The notes below the pieces were generated by a model, which did no database searches, was not told the origin of the DNA, and saw only the letters and a list, made by a program, of their open reading frames with translations. Positions 56,301 to 64,000 of a DNA stretch of 64,000 bases are shown here, piece after piece; position 1 is the stretch's first letter, and each line of letters begins with the position of its first letter. Source of the DNA: Bufo bufo (taxonomy: Eukaryota; Chordata; Amphibia; Anura; Bufonidae); contig NC_053391.1 of assembly GCF_905171765.1 (NCBI RefSeq), forward strand, positions 686,583,257-686,647,256. Direction: 5' to 3'. Position numbers and translations under genes: made by a program.

Positions 56301-58809
56301 CAAGCGCCAGGATCGTCTCCTAAAGAGGATTCAGCTGCGGGATTGGAGTGCCACCAGTGCAGAGCTTGCTCAGGAATGGCAGCAGGCAGGTGTGAGCGCA
56401 TCTGCACACACAGTGAGGAGAAGACTTTTGGAAGATGGCCTGGTGTCAAGAAGGGCAGCAAAGAAGCCACTTCTCTCCAAAAAAACCATCAGGGACAGAT
56501 TGATCTTTCATAAGGCAAAAATGATAACTAAGTGGCTCGGGGACCAAAACGTTGACATTTTGGGTCCATGGCCTGAAACTCCCCAGATCTTAATCCCATT
56601 GAGAACTTGTGGTCAATCCTCAAGAGGCGGGTGGACAAACAAAAACCCACTAATTCTGACAAACTCCAAGAAGTGATTATGAAAGAATGGGTTGCTATCA
56701 GTCAGGAATTGGCCCAGAAGTTGATTAAGAGCATGCCCAGTCGGATTGCAGAGGTCCTGAAAAAGAAGGGCCAACACTGAAAATACTGACTCTTTGCATA
56801 AATGTCATGTAATTGTCGATAAAAGCCTTTGAAACGTATGAAGTGCGTGTAATTATATTTCACTACATCACAGAAACAACTGAAACAAAGATCTAAAAGC
56901 AGTTTAGCAGCAAACTTTGTGAAAACTAATATTTGTGTCATTCTCAAAACTTTTGGCCACGACTGTACACTGCTTGTATCCAGGGGTTATGACCACCCTG
57001 CAGTGCAGCAGAGGTGGCCGTGCTTGCACACTATAAGAAATATTGCCGACCTCTCTGGTGACTGCAACGGTGGGAGCGCACCCAGGCACACATCCGCAGC
57101 AGCTCCTGTCCCAGTTGTAACCCCTGGAAACAGGAAGTGTATAATGTGATGAAAAAATGTGTCAGGCCAGCAAAGGAGGCAATATGGAGAATCACAATAC
57201 ATTAGTAAGTGCCTTTTTCTACATGATAAATGCCATTTGCTGAGGTGAGAGATCCCCTTTAATGGTATCAAATAGGGATGAGCGAGTCGATTCGCATAAA
57301 AGTTCGCTCCAATTCGGTACCACTTGGAACCAAACCCGAGTTCGGGAAATGTTTTTTTATAGACTTCGCGAAGCAATAACTTCAGCTCATCGGAGCCAAT
57401 ACATTCTTATACTGTACGGAGCTCCTGCTCCGTACAGTATTGGAACCAGCTTTTATGAGAATCGGATGTTCCATCCGAAGTTGATTCGCTCATCCGTAGT
57501 ATCCACATGATACTGGTCTTTAATGAACATGGATACACTCATACTTTAAAAAACCACTTCCTATTTCTCAGGCACTGCAATGGACGCTTTGAACAGCATG
57601 CAGAACTTCCTGCGCAGCCGCCCCAAGACCTTTAAGTCGCTGGATTGCGCCATTGAGTGGAGGTCAGAAATCACTGATTTAATTTTGCGCCATTGTGGTT
57701 TCATGTATCAGAATGTAGGCAATAACTCTTACTACTTTCTTCAGCGTGAAGAGCGGTCAGATCCGGAACGTGGACTCGGCCCGGGTCTCCATGGTGGGAC
57801 AGGTTAAAAAGTGAGTATTTAACTGAAAATGGGCAGTAGTGCAGCCTGCACCTCGGAGCTCATCTAAAGCCTGCCAGACGCTAGCGTCTCCCAACATCTC
57901 CTTCCTCCATATGCAGACTTGGCTTGGCTGAGCATGCATGTTTATCTCAATGGTGCGCCCTGCTGCCGCGGTTCTTCCGGGTCTGACATCCTTGGCAACA
58001 TCACATGAGCGTCCCAACCAGTCGATGCAGTGATTTATTCCCCCTCCCCCCCCCCCCCCCTAGTAATGTCATGGCTGTTGTTGCTGTACACATCGTGCCA
58101 TTGTACTGCTCTTAGAACTAAAAGTGTGTGAGAGGCACTATGGTTGGATTTTAATTGGAGTAAGATGGCGTCCGATGTGCATTGACTGTTTGATCTGTAG
58201 GGGCAAAGGAAGTTCTTTCCAAAAGTGTCCTACCTTTGCCGCCTGCAGCGATAGGAGCTTCAGGTGTTGAAGTGTAGACAGGGCCGCAAGGATGTACAAT
58301 AACCAGATGTAACATGGCGTGTGCTGCTTTACCCGTAGATGTGAAGAAGCCACACGTCCTGAAGGACCAAAAGCTCTAGTAGAAGGAATCATTGAGGAAG
58401 AGGAAGAGGATGAAGAGGAGAACGGAGGACAATCCATTAACAAAAGGAAGAAAGAGGATGATTCAGAGGTAAGCGATTATCACTGGGTCTTCAGAACCCA
58501 CCAGCGCTCCTGTGGTTAAAGTGGTTTTCCGGGTCCATATTAATGGCCATTCGTGTCTGATCGCTCTGACTCTTGACACCCCACCCATCAGCTATTTCCA
58601 GTGGGCACACTGCAGCATATAGTAGTCGCTGGCAAATGTATGAGTCTGATTTCTTCTCTTCGTTGCTGTTCTATTTCAGACCAAAAAGGAGCACCCCTAT
58701 ACCTGGAGGATCGAGCTGTCAAAAACAGAGAAGTACTGGGAAGGTTGGTTCAAGGGCCTTTCCAACCTCTTCCTCAGCTGTTCAATTCCTAAACAGCTCC
58801 TCCTGGCAG
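53271..58809 (+). CDS. PPME1: PPME1 (protein phosphatase methylesterase 1), exons 1-10
   Basis: PPME1 is an alpha/beta-hydrolase that removes the methyl ester from the C-terminal leucine of the PP2A catalytic subunit and can hold PP2A inactive. Ten exons join in frame to 964 nt (321 residues plus one base) of a protein of about 385. Visible features are the LLLLHGGGHSALSW loop (exon 3), the nucleophile elbow GHSMGG with Ser154 at 55025-55027, the catalytic Asp179 in MIDVVEG, and an acidic insert EEEEEDEEENGG (exon 9). Numbering is 2 below the human enzyme because of a shorter N-terminus. The catalytic His and the last exons lie past the window. All introns are GT-AG except intron 2, which is AT-AC. 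Intron 6 carries a T2 MITE and a MITE split by a Tc1 element. Confidence 0.96.
53452..53545 (+). CDS. PPME1: PPME1 exon 2
   Basis: 94 nt after a TTCTTTCCAG acceptor. It encodes PGRKRDFSPVPWSQYFESME and DVVVESETGRD. It ends at a GAT codon followed by ATATCCTTT, the U12-type AT-AC donor; no usable GT donor keeps the frame. Confidence 0.95.
53546..53844 (+). other. U12-type AT-AC intron in PPME1
   Basis: The 299-nt intron begins ATATCCTTT and ends AC. It holds TTCCTTAAC at 53827-53835, an exact match to the U12 branch-site consensus, with the branch A 10 nt from the 3' end. Splicing here gives ...GRD-SFRIYK, in frame with the human GKD-TFRVYK. Using the AG two bases later breaks the frame. Removal requires the minor spliceosome. 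Confidence 0.93.
53845..53937 (+). CDS. PPME1: PPME1 exon 3, HGGGH loop
   Basis: 93 nt, phase 0 both sides. It encodes SFRIYKSGSEGPVLLLLHGG followed by GHSALSWAVFT; the HGGGH loop belongs to the oxyanion-hole region of alpha/beta hydrolases. Entered through the AT-AC intron; donor ACT/GTGAGT. Confidence 0.96.
54080..54425 (+). repeat. Degenerate 50-60-bp tandem repeat, PPME1 intron 3
   Basis: Six or so diverged units around GTGCAGGAAGCCATGATGAA and GGTGAAGTGGAGCATGTTGG. Intronic, noncoding. Confidence 0.75.
54483..54540 (+). CDS. PPME1: PPME1 exon 4
   Basis: 58 nt, acceptor TCCTTCCAG, donor CATG/GTGAGT. It encodes PAIIGRIQCRVVAVDQRGHG, equivalent to the AAIISRVQCRIVALDLRSHG strand-turn of the human enzyme. 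Confidence 0.95.
54646..54697 (+). CDS. PPME1: PPME1 exon 5
   Basis: 52 nt, acceptor TGTCTTTCAG, donor CCCG/GTGAGT. It encodes ETRVKNPDDLSAETMA, with split Gly and Arg codons at its ends. Confidence 0.95.
54958..55112 (+). CDS. PPME1: PPME1 exon 6, nucleophile serine
   Basis: 155 nt, acceptor GTCAACAG, donor GAAG/GTGAGT. It encodes GSVVEALYGDLPPPIMLIGH then SMGGAIAVHIAASNLVPSLL and GLCMIDVVE. Ser154 (55025-55027) and Asp179 (55100-55102) correspond to human Ser156 and Asp181 of the catalytic triad. Confidence 0.97.
55182..55643. mobile_element. T2-type MITE, PPME1 intron 6
   Basis: TTAAGGGCATCTGTCAGCAG at the left; CTGCTGACAGATGCCCTTTA-A at the right; TTAA at 55182-55185 and 55640-55643. 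Inner arms include CTCTAGGAG and ACCGTTACACCTAGAGGC / CCTCTGGTTGTAACGGT. Confidence 0.85.
55756..56965 (+). mobile_element. Tc1/mariner element, internally deleted
   Basis: Inverted ends CAGTCGTGGCCAAAAGTTTT and AAAACTTTTGGCCACGACTG, TA duplications at 55754-55755 and 56966-56967, 1210 bp. The transposase is present but lacks most of the catalytic core. Confidence 0.93.
56119..56676 (+). pseudogene. Tc1-type transposase, internal deletion
   Basis: Likely start MVTCKETRAAIIALHKNGF at 56119. The two helix-turn-helix DNA-binding domains are intact (IYRIIKNFKERGS; GRPRKSS hook; TSAELAQEWQQAGVSASAHT). After RDRLIFHKAK the sequence jumps to KWLGDQNVDILGPW and then, in another frame, LNPIENLWSILKRR. 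The segment with the first two catalytic Asp residues is missing; only the final Glu remains. It may bind its ends but cannot cut. Confidence 0.88.
57572..57662 (+). CDS. PPME1: PPME1 exon 7
   Basis: 91 nt, acceptor CTATTTCTCAG, donor GGAG/GTCAGA. It encodes TAMDALNSMQNFLRSRPKTF and KSLDCAIEW, part of the lid region near the PP2A-binding groove. Confidence 0.96.
57745..57810 (+). CDS. PPME1: PPME1 exon 8
   Basis: 66 nt, acceptor CTTTCTTCAG, donor AAAA/GTGAGT. It encodes SVKSGQIRNVDSARVSMVGQ-VK, nearly identical to the mammalian enzyme. Confidence 0.96.
57811..58338. other. PPME1 intron 8
   Basis: Noncoding. A C run at 58046-58062 and otherwise unremarkable sequence. Confidence 0.7.
58339..58468 (+). 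CDS. PPME1: PPME1 exon 9, acidic insert
   Basis: 130 nt, acceptor TTACCCGTAG, donor AGAG/GTAAGC. It encodes CEEATRPEGPKALVEGII followed by an eight-to-nine-residue Glu/Asp run and KRKKEDD. This is the flexible acidic loop characteristic of PPME1. Confidence 0.94.
58680..58809 (+). CDS. PPME1: PPME1 exon 10, last exon in window
   Basis: 130 nt, acceptor TTCTATTTCAG, donor GCAG/GTGAGT. It encodes TKKEHPYTWRIELSKTEKYW and EGWFKGLSNLFLSCSIPK then QLLLAG. The exons carrying the catalytic His and the C-terminus are not found up to 64000. Confidence 0.95.
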
Positions 58810-58838
58810 GTGAGTGACTTCTGCTGATAGAAATCTTA

Positions 58839-59842
58839 TAGGGATCGACCGATATTGATTTTTTTAGGGCCGATACCGATAATTTGTGAACTTTCAGGCC
58901 GATAATTTATACCGATATTCTGGGAATTTTCATTTTAAAAAAAAAAAAAATCCTACACAAATCTGCTGAAAATGTATGTTTTTTTTTGTTGTTTGTTGGT
59001 TGTTAACGTGTATTTTTATTTTTTTTGTAAATCTTTCTTTTTCATTTATACTTAATATTTTATTTTATTTTTTCAAACTTTTAGCCCCCTTAGGGACTAG
59101 AACCCTTTCCCTATTCACCCTGATAGATCTCTATCGGGGTGAATAGGATCTCACACTGTCCCTGCTGCTCTGGGCTTTGTGCACACAGCAGCATGGAGCT
59201 TATCATGGCAGCCAGGACTTCAATAGCGTCCTGGCTGCCATGGTAACCGATCGGAGCCCCAGGATTACACTGCTGGGGCTCCGATCAGAGAAGGAGGGGA
59301 GAGGGGACCCTGTGGCCACTGCCACCAATGATTAATACTGGGGGGGCGCACTGCGCCACCAATGAACATAAATCTCTCATTAATTCATATACAGGAGGCG
59401 GGAGCTGGCTGCAGAATCACATAGCCGGCTCCCGACCTCTATGAGCGGTAGCTGCGATCCGTGGCACCTGAGGGGTTAACTACCGCAGATCGTAGCTACG
59501 CATATAGAGGTCGGGAGCCGGCTATGTGATTCTGCAGCCAGCTCCCGCCTCTTGTATATGAATTAATGAGAGATTTCTCTTCATTGGTGGCGCAGCGACC
59601 ATAGCCCCGTCCCTTCTCTTGTCCTCCTTCCTCTCACTGGCGGCAGCAGCACAGGGGGAGGGAGACACGGCTTCCTTCTCCCCTGTGCTGCGGAGGGAAC
59701 ACTGAGAACGCTGTCAGCAGCCCGATCTGTGTTCCCAATACGTTATCGGAATATCTGCAAAATAGATGCCGATACCGATAACTGTCAAAATCCTGAATAT
59801 CGGCCGATAATATCGGTAAAACCGATAATCGGTCGATCCCTA
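58839..59842. mobile_element. Non-autonomous hAT element
   Basis: Ends TAGGGATCGACCGAT and ATCGGTCGATCCCTA, flanked by AAATCTTA (58831-58838) and AAATCTTC (59843-59850), an 8-bp duplication with one change. Internal palindrome 59385-59580 (AGGAGGCGGGAGCTGGCTGC and complement) plus CACTGCGCCACCAATGAA. No transposase. Inserted 29 bp after PPME1 exon 10. Confidence 0.85.
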
Positions 59843-59956
59843 AAATCTTCCCTGCAAAACCACATCAGGTCCTACTCTCATTGGGGTACAAAACGTGACG
59901 GAGCCGCGTAAGACCACCAGTTATGGCTTAAATGTTTGTGATCTGCCCATTGAGTT

Positions 59957-60057
59957 TAAAGAGGCTGTGTCAGCATGATCAACCCTATTAAACCTGGCAT
60001 ACTGGTTTATTTATGCCTGGTGTAATAGGGTTCATGCTGACAAAGCCTCTTTAAATA
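59957..60057. mobile_element. Short palindromic T2-like MITE
   Basis: TTTAAAGAGGCTGTGTCAGC and TAACCCTATTA-type arms face CATGCTGACAAAGCCTCTTT-AAA; about 100 bp. Confidence 0.7.
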
Positions 60058-61236
60058 TTTGGGCAGGCAGTTCAAAGGGATTGTCCGCTTTTATAATAAT
60101 GACGACCTATCCTTAGGGCTCATGCACACAAGTGTTGTTTTTTTTTTTTTTGTGCATGGCATTGGGGGACACAGCACCATGGGTATATGCCCAGCTGCCA
60201 CTAGGAGGCTGACACTAGAAACAAAAAAAGGGTTAGCTTCTCCCAGATGGGCTATACCCTCTGCACACAGCCGAGAGAGATCAGTCTTGTTCTAGTGTCC
60301 GTAGGAGGCAGACCTGACCTGCCCTTTTTTGCGCAGGTCATCCTGCTATTTTTTTATTTTAATTTTTTCCCCTTTTTTCTTTTTCCTTCTCTGCAGGTTC
60401 CGGCCTGCTGCAGGGGTGGCTCCATCGTGAACCACTTTAGTTGCCCCCCTGCGGGCGCGTACTTAGGTACCTGGCAGCCACCCAGTCCCCAAATCTGCTT
60501 CCGCAGTGGAATTCCGGCAGTCCCACGGTTCCCGTGTTGAGTCCGCCGAAGGGGTGGTCATGCTGCGCCTGAAGACATCTGAGGGTGAGTATGTTCCCTT
60601 AGATTAGGGTCTCCTCTCTGGGCCTGGGCACGTCCCCCCCCCCCCCCTTCCTCTCCCTGCTCCTTCCAAGTCCCATGGTGCTGGTCTACCTGCATCTTTG
60701 GCCTGTATCCTGGCCCCAGAAGCCCTCTGGCTTTCCCTTCTTTCTTCCCTGGTGGTCGCTCCTGCAGATCTCTCTCCCCCACCTGGCCCTCGTCCGTCGC
60801 GGCAGCTCCGGAGCACTCCCGCGGGTGCCTGTCCCCGGCCGAACTCCATAATCTAGGCCCCGTTTTTTTCGGTCCTAATAGGCCGCAACTCTCCGCCCAC
60901 TCCGGGCTTGCTCCTGTCTCCTCCCCTCGGGGGGGAGAGTCTGGGAGGGGCCTCTCCTGCCTCTCCAATCGGCTCCAGCACTGTCTCTCTGCTGGAGTCC
61001 TCCCTCTGGTCACGTGGGGATGTTCCTTCTTATGCTGCCGACTTCTCTTCACTGCACACCGGGTCGCCATCTTGCTGCTCCCCTCCTGGATCTGCGGCTG
61101 CTTCTCTGCTGGGACACAGCACCTGGGGTCTGTTGGGCAGCCCTCTGACTGAATTTTCTTTGGCAGGCTCCTTCCCAAGCCCTCATGTCTTTTTCTGGTC
61201 GGGATCCCACTCTCCCTGCAGGGATTACCACTCATT

Positions 61237-62661
61237 ATGCATGTTCCCTTTGCAATAAAGTTTTCTTGCGGCCAGTCTAATTCACTCTGCGCGCAGTGCC
61301 TTGACCCCAGGCCCGCCCAGGCCGCCCCTGCTGCTCCCTCCGTGTCGGTTCCTCCGGAATGGGCTGCTACCCTGTCCCAAGCCATAGGGAACCTTGCCAG
61401 CTTCTCCCACACCCTGGCGCAGTCGCTGGATCACTTGCCTGCCCAGATTGCAGCCGCCTGTGGCAGGGACCCCTCCACCCCTGCTGGGGACGTCTGTTCT
61501 CGCTCCGGCACGCGGTCCCGTAAGCGACCTCGTAGGGTCCCAGCCGGGTCCCATTCATCCTCAGCTTCCTCGGATCTATCCCTGGATAGGTCTGAGGCGG
61601 GCGAAGTTTCCTCTTCTGCCGTTTCCGCCGCTCCTGGGGACTCCTCTGACTCCGATTCCGAATCGGAGCGGGGCATGGCGATGTCTGCAGCCGTACAGGA
61701 TCTCATCAAGGCTGTTAGGGACGCACTCCATGTGCAGGATGATCCTTCTTCCTCCTTCCAGGAGTCTGTGTCCTTCCGCCGTTCCAGGCGCCTCGCTTTG
61801 GTTTTTCCTAACCACGCGGAGCTCGACGCACTCCTGGCCAAGGAGTGGCGTCATCCTGATAGGCGCCTCTACCATACCAAGGCTTCGGATATCCCTTATC
61901 CCTTTTCCGAGGATTCCGTCAATCTCTGGACGGTTCCTCCTAAGGTAGATCCCCAAGTGGCACGCTTGGCGAAGGCCACTACCCTTCCCTTGGCTGACGC
62001 GGCCTCTTTGTCGGATCCTTCTAACAAACGGATCGACTCTTTGGCCAAGTCCACTTTTATAGCAGCGGGTGCTGCCATCCGTCCTGCTTTTGCAGCTTCC
62101 TGGGTGGCCAAGGCCTGTGTGGTCTGGGCCAAACAGCTCATCCGTGCCTTGCCTCCGGATTCAACTCGGGGGGGAACTTGCCGTGCTTGCCTCTCATATC
62201 TGCTAGGCATCCAAGTTCCTTTTGCAATGCCTCTATGGAATCGGCTCACCGCTCTGGACGCCGCTTCCAAGAAGGCCCTCATATCCCTTCCCTTCCTGGG
62301 TGGGAAGCTTTTTGGGAAACGCCTGGAGGAGCTCATTTCTGAGGCCACAGGGGGTAAGAGTTCCCTTATTCCCCAAAACCAGCCTCGCCGTCACCGGCTT
62401 CCTTGGTCGTCTTCGCGGACGCAGAATTTTTGCTCCTTTCGAGCGCCCGGCCAGACAGGAAGTCCGCACGACCTTCCTTCAAGGCCAAGCCCTCCTGGCA
62501 TGCCAAGCCCAAACCCGCTCGGCCCCAGTCCACTAAGCCACCGTCCGCATGACTCTGCTCCGGCCAGGGTGGGGGGGCGCTTGCTTGCCTTTCAGCGCAT
62601 CTGGCGGGCAAGCGTAGAAGACGCTTGGGTTCTGGAGGTTGTCTCCTCCGATACAAGATAG
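61237..62661 (+). pseudogene. DIRS gag-like ORF, frameshifted
   Basis: An open frame of 474 codons. The true N-terminus probably lies just upstream in another frame (YACSLCNKVFLRPV before CAQCLDPRP, two C-x2-C pairs), so a frameshift near 61260 is likely. The middle is Ser-rich and acidic (SSSASSDLSLDRSEAGEVSS). Conserved blocks shared with the other DIRS gag are DDPSSSFQESVSFRRSR, PDRRLYHTKASDIPYPFSED and [19 protein letters not shown]. Confidence 0.7.
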
Positions 62662-64000
62662 AATTTTCCAGTCTTCCGTCGGGAAGGTTCTTCCTGACGT
62701 CGCCCCCCAAGTCACTCGTCAGAGCAGAAGGGTTTTTTCGGGCCATTCATTCCCTTCTCTCCCTCGGGGTCATCGTTCCAGTCCCGGACTCGGAACGTTT
62801 TCAGGGTTTCTACTCCAACCTGTTCACGGTTCCCAAGAAAGTCGGTTCGCTCCGCCCAATCCTGGATCTGAAGGCGCTCAATCACTTCATCCAGGTCCGT
62901 CACTTCATCCAGGTTGGTGATCGCCTCCTTGGAAGAAGGCGAGTTCCTGTCGTCCATAGACATCCAGGACGCCTACCTCCATGTCCCCATCGTCCACTCC
63001 GATCAAAGGTTCCTTCGCTTCGCGGTGGGTTCTCTTCATTTTCAATTTGTCGCCCTGCCCTTTAGTCTGGTTTCCGCCCCAAGGGTTTTCACAAAGGTAC
63101 TTGCGCCCCTCGTGGCGCTTCTCCGTGCCAGGGGGGTCGCGGTGGTGCCTTACCTGGACGACCTTCTTGTCCGGGCCCCGTCCCTGGAGGACAACCTGTC
63201 CAGCCTCCATATCACCCTCTCGGCCCTGTCTCGATTCGGGTGGCTCATCAACCACTCCAAGTCCTCTCTTGTCCCATGCCGGAGGATGTCCTTCCTGGGC
63301 ATGATCTTCTACACTCTCCTCGGGCGGGTGTTCCTTCCCCCGGACAAAATTGCCTCTCTTTAAGCAGGGGCGACTCGTCTCCGCGAGCCGTCCCCCCTGC
63401 CCATCAGGACGTGTATGCGCGTCCTTGGCAGGATGGTGGCCTCCTTTGAGGCCATTTCCTATGCACATTTCCACTCCTGGGATCTGCAATTATTTATCCT
63501 GTCCAAGTGGAACAGGTCTCCGGCGGTCCTCGATTGTCTGTCTCATCCGCCTTCCCCCAGAGCTTTGCCAGAATCTCTCCTGGTGGCTGAACTCTCGGAC
63601 GATATCCCTGGGCCGGTCCTTCCTCCCTCTCTGTTGGCGAGTGATCACCACAGATGCCAGCCTCACGGGTTGGGGGGCGGTTTTCGAGTCCCTCACTGTC
63701 CAGGGCCTGTGGTTTGCTCAGGAGTCCTCCCTGCAGATCAACGTCCTGGAACTCAGGCCGATCTTCCTAGCACTGTCCCACTGGACCTCCTGTCTCCGCG
63801 GTCTACCGAATCGGATCCAGAAGGACAATTCCACCGCGGTGGCCTATCTGAACCACCAAGGGGGCACCAGGAGCGTGATGGCTCTAAAGGAAGCCTCCCG
63901 AATCCTGCGTTGGGCGGAGGAACACGTTCCGGTCCGCCGTTCACATTCCCGGGGTCGATAATTGGGCGGCAGATTTTCTCAGCCGTCAGCTGGTCGACAC
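62570..64000 (+). pseudogene. DIRS reverse transcriptase-RNase H, partial and frameshifted
   Basis: Pieces in different frames give FQGFYSNLFTVPKKVGSLRP and ILDLKALNHFI, then [37 protein letters not shown] and the catalytic YLDDLLVRAP (about 63151-63180). These are followed by RNase H motifs TTDASLTGWGAVFESL, INVLELRPIFLALSHW and KDNSTAVAYLNHQGG. A short duplicated segment (FIQVRHFIQVGD) marks one disruption. The right end is cut by the window. Confidence 0.85.

Larger units (their letters stand above)
55640..57262. mobile_element. T2-type MITE split by a Tc1 insertion
   Basis: TTAAAAGGGGTTGTCTCTC at the left and GAGAGATCCCCTTTAA at the right, TTAA at 55640-55643 and 57259-57262. Same family as 16525-16970. 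The left TTAA is also the right TTAA of the preceding MITE. A Tc1 element occupies 55756-56965. Confidence 0.85.
60150..64000 (+). mobile_element. DIRS-type retrotransposon, 5' part (second family)
   Basis: A terminal repeat (60150-60320: GCATTGGGGGACACAGCACC, TGGGTATATGCCC, CACTAGGAGGCTGACACTAG) is followed by leader, gag, RT and RNase H in plus orientation. The recombinase and right end are beyond the window. It is clearly diverged from the element at 8865-14818. Frames are broken by several indels. Confidence 0.88.

Noticed and set aside
60558..61412. 284-codon minus-strand ORF
   Set aside because: Antisense to the leader and gag region of the plus-strand DIRS element; Arg/Gly-rich shadow frame.

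Overview
This is a vertebrate nuclear window, most likely from a frog. Two conserved protein-coding genes lie head-to-head in a dense bed of transposable elements. The repeat fauna points to an anuran: TTAA-flanked T2/Kolobok-type MITEs, DIRS retrotransposons with tyrosine recombinase, L1/Tx1-like LINEs, Tc1/mariner and hAT elements, and many palindromic MITEs. The species itself cannot be named from the sequence.

Gene 1 is C2CD3 on the minus strand, the centriole distal-end / ciliogenesis protein with several C2 domains. Its start codon is at 33157-33159 and 16 exons can be traced leftward to 574. All junctions have GT-AG signals and compatible phases. They add up to 2829 nt, or 943 residues, roughly the first 40% of the protein; the rest lies off the left edge. 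Its introns carry a 3.7-kb CTC-rich minisatellite (intron 1), a 33-bp x 21 array (intron 7), a complete DIRS element nested in a LINE (intron 11), a 3.2-kb foldback element (intron 13) and another DIRS end (intron 16).

Gene 2 is PPME1 on the plus strand, the protein phosphatase 2A methylesterase. Ten exons run from the ATG at 53271 to 58809 (321 residues of about 385); the last exons lie beyond the right edge. The nucleophile serine (GHSMGG) and the catalytic aspartate are present. Intron 2 is a textbook U12-type AT-AC intron.

Layout: 1-535 DIRS end; 574-33159 C2CD3 with repeat-filled introns; 33160-33400 C2CD3 promoter; 33492-34470 a 1-kb inverted dimer; 34.5-53.2 kb intergenic repeats (T2 MITEs, two L1-like fragments, minisatellites) with one GC-rich promoter-like patch at about 48.8 kb; 53271-58809 PPME1; 58839-59842 a hAT element; 60150-64000 the 5' part of a second DIRS element. 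No tRNA, rRNA, CRISPR or prokaryotic gene was seen. The two genes are not functionally linked by anything visible. Their adjacency and divergent orientation match the arrangement known in mammals, so this is conserved synteny.

The most unusual structures are the large T2-ended foldback, chains of T2 MITEs sharing a single TTAA, a minisatellite born in a MITE loop, an internal module shared by hAT-like elements with different ends, and the AT-AC intron.
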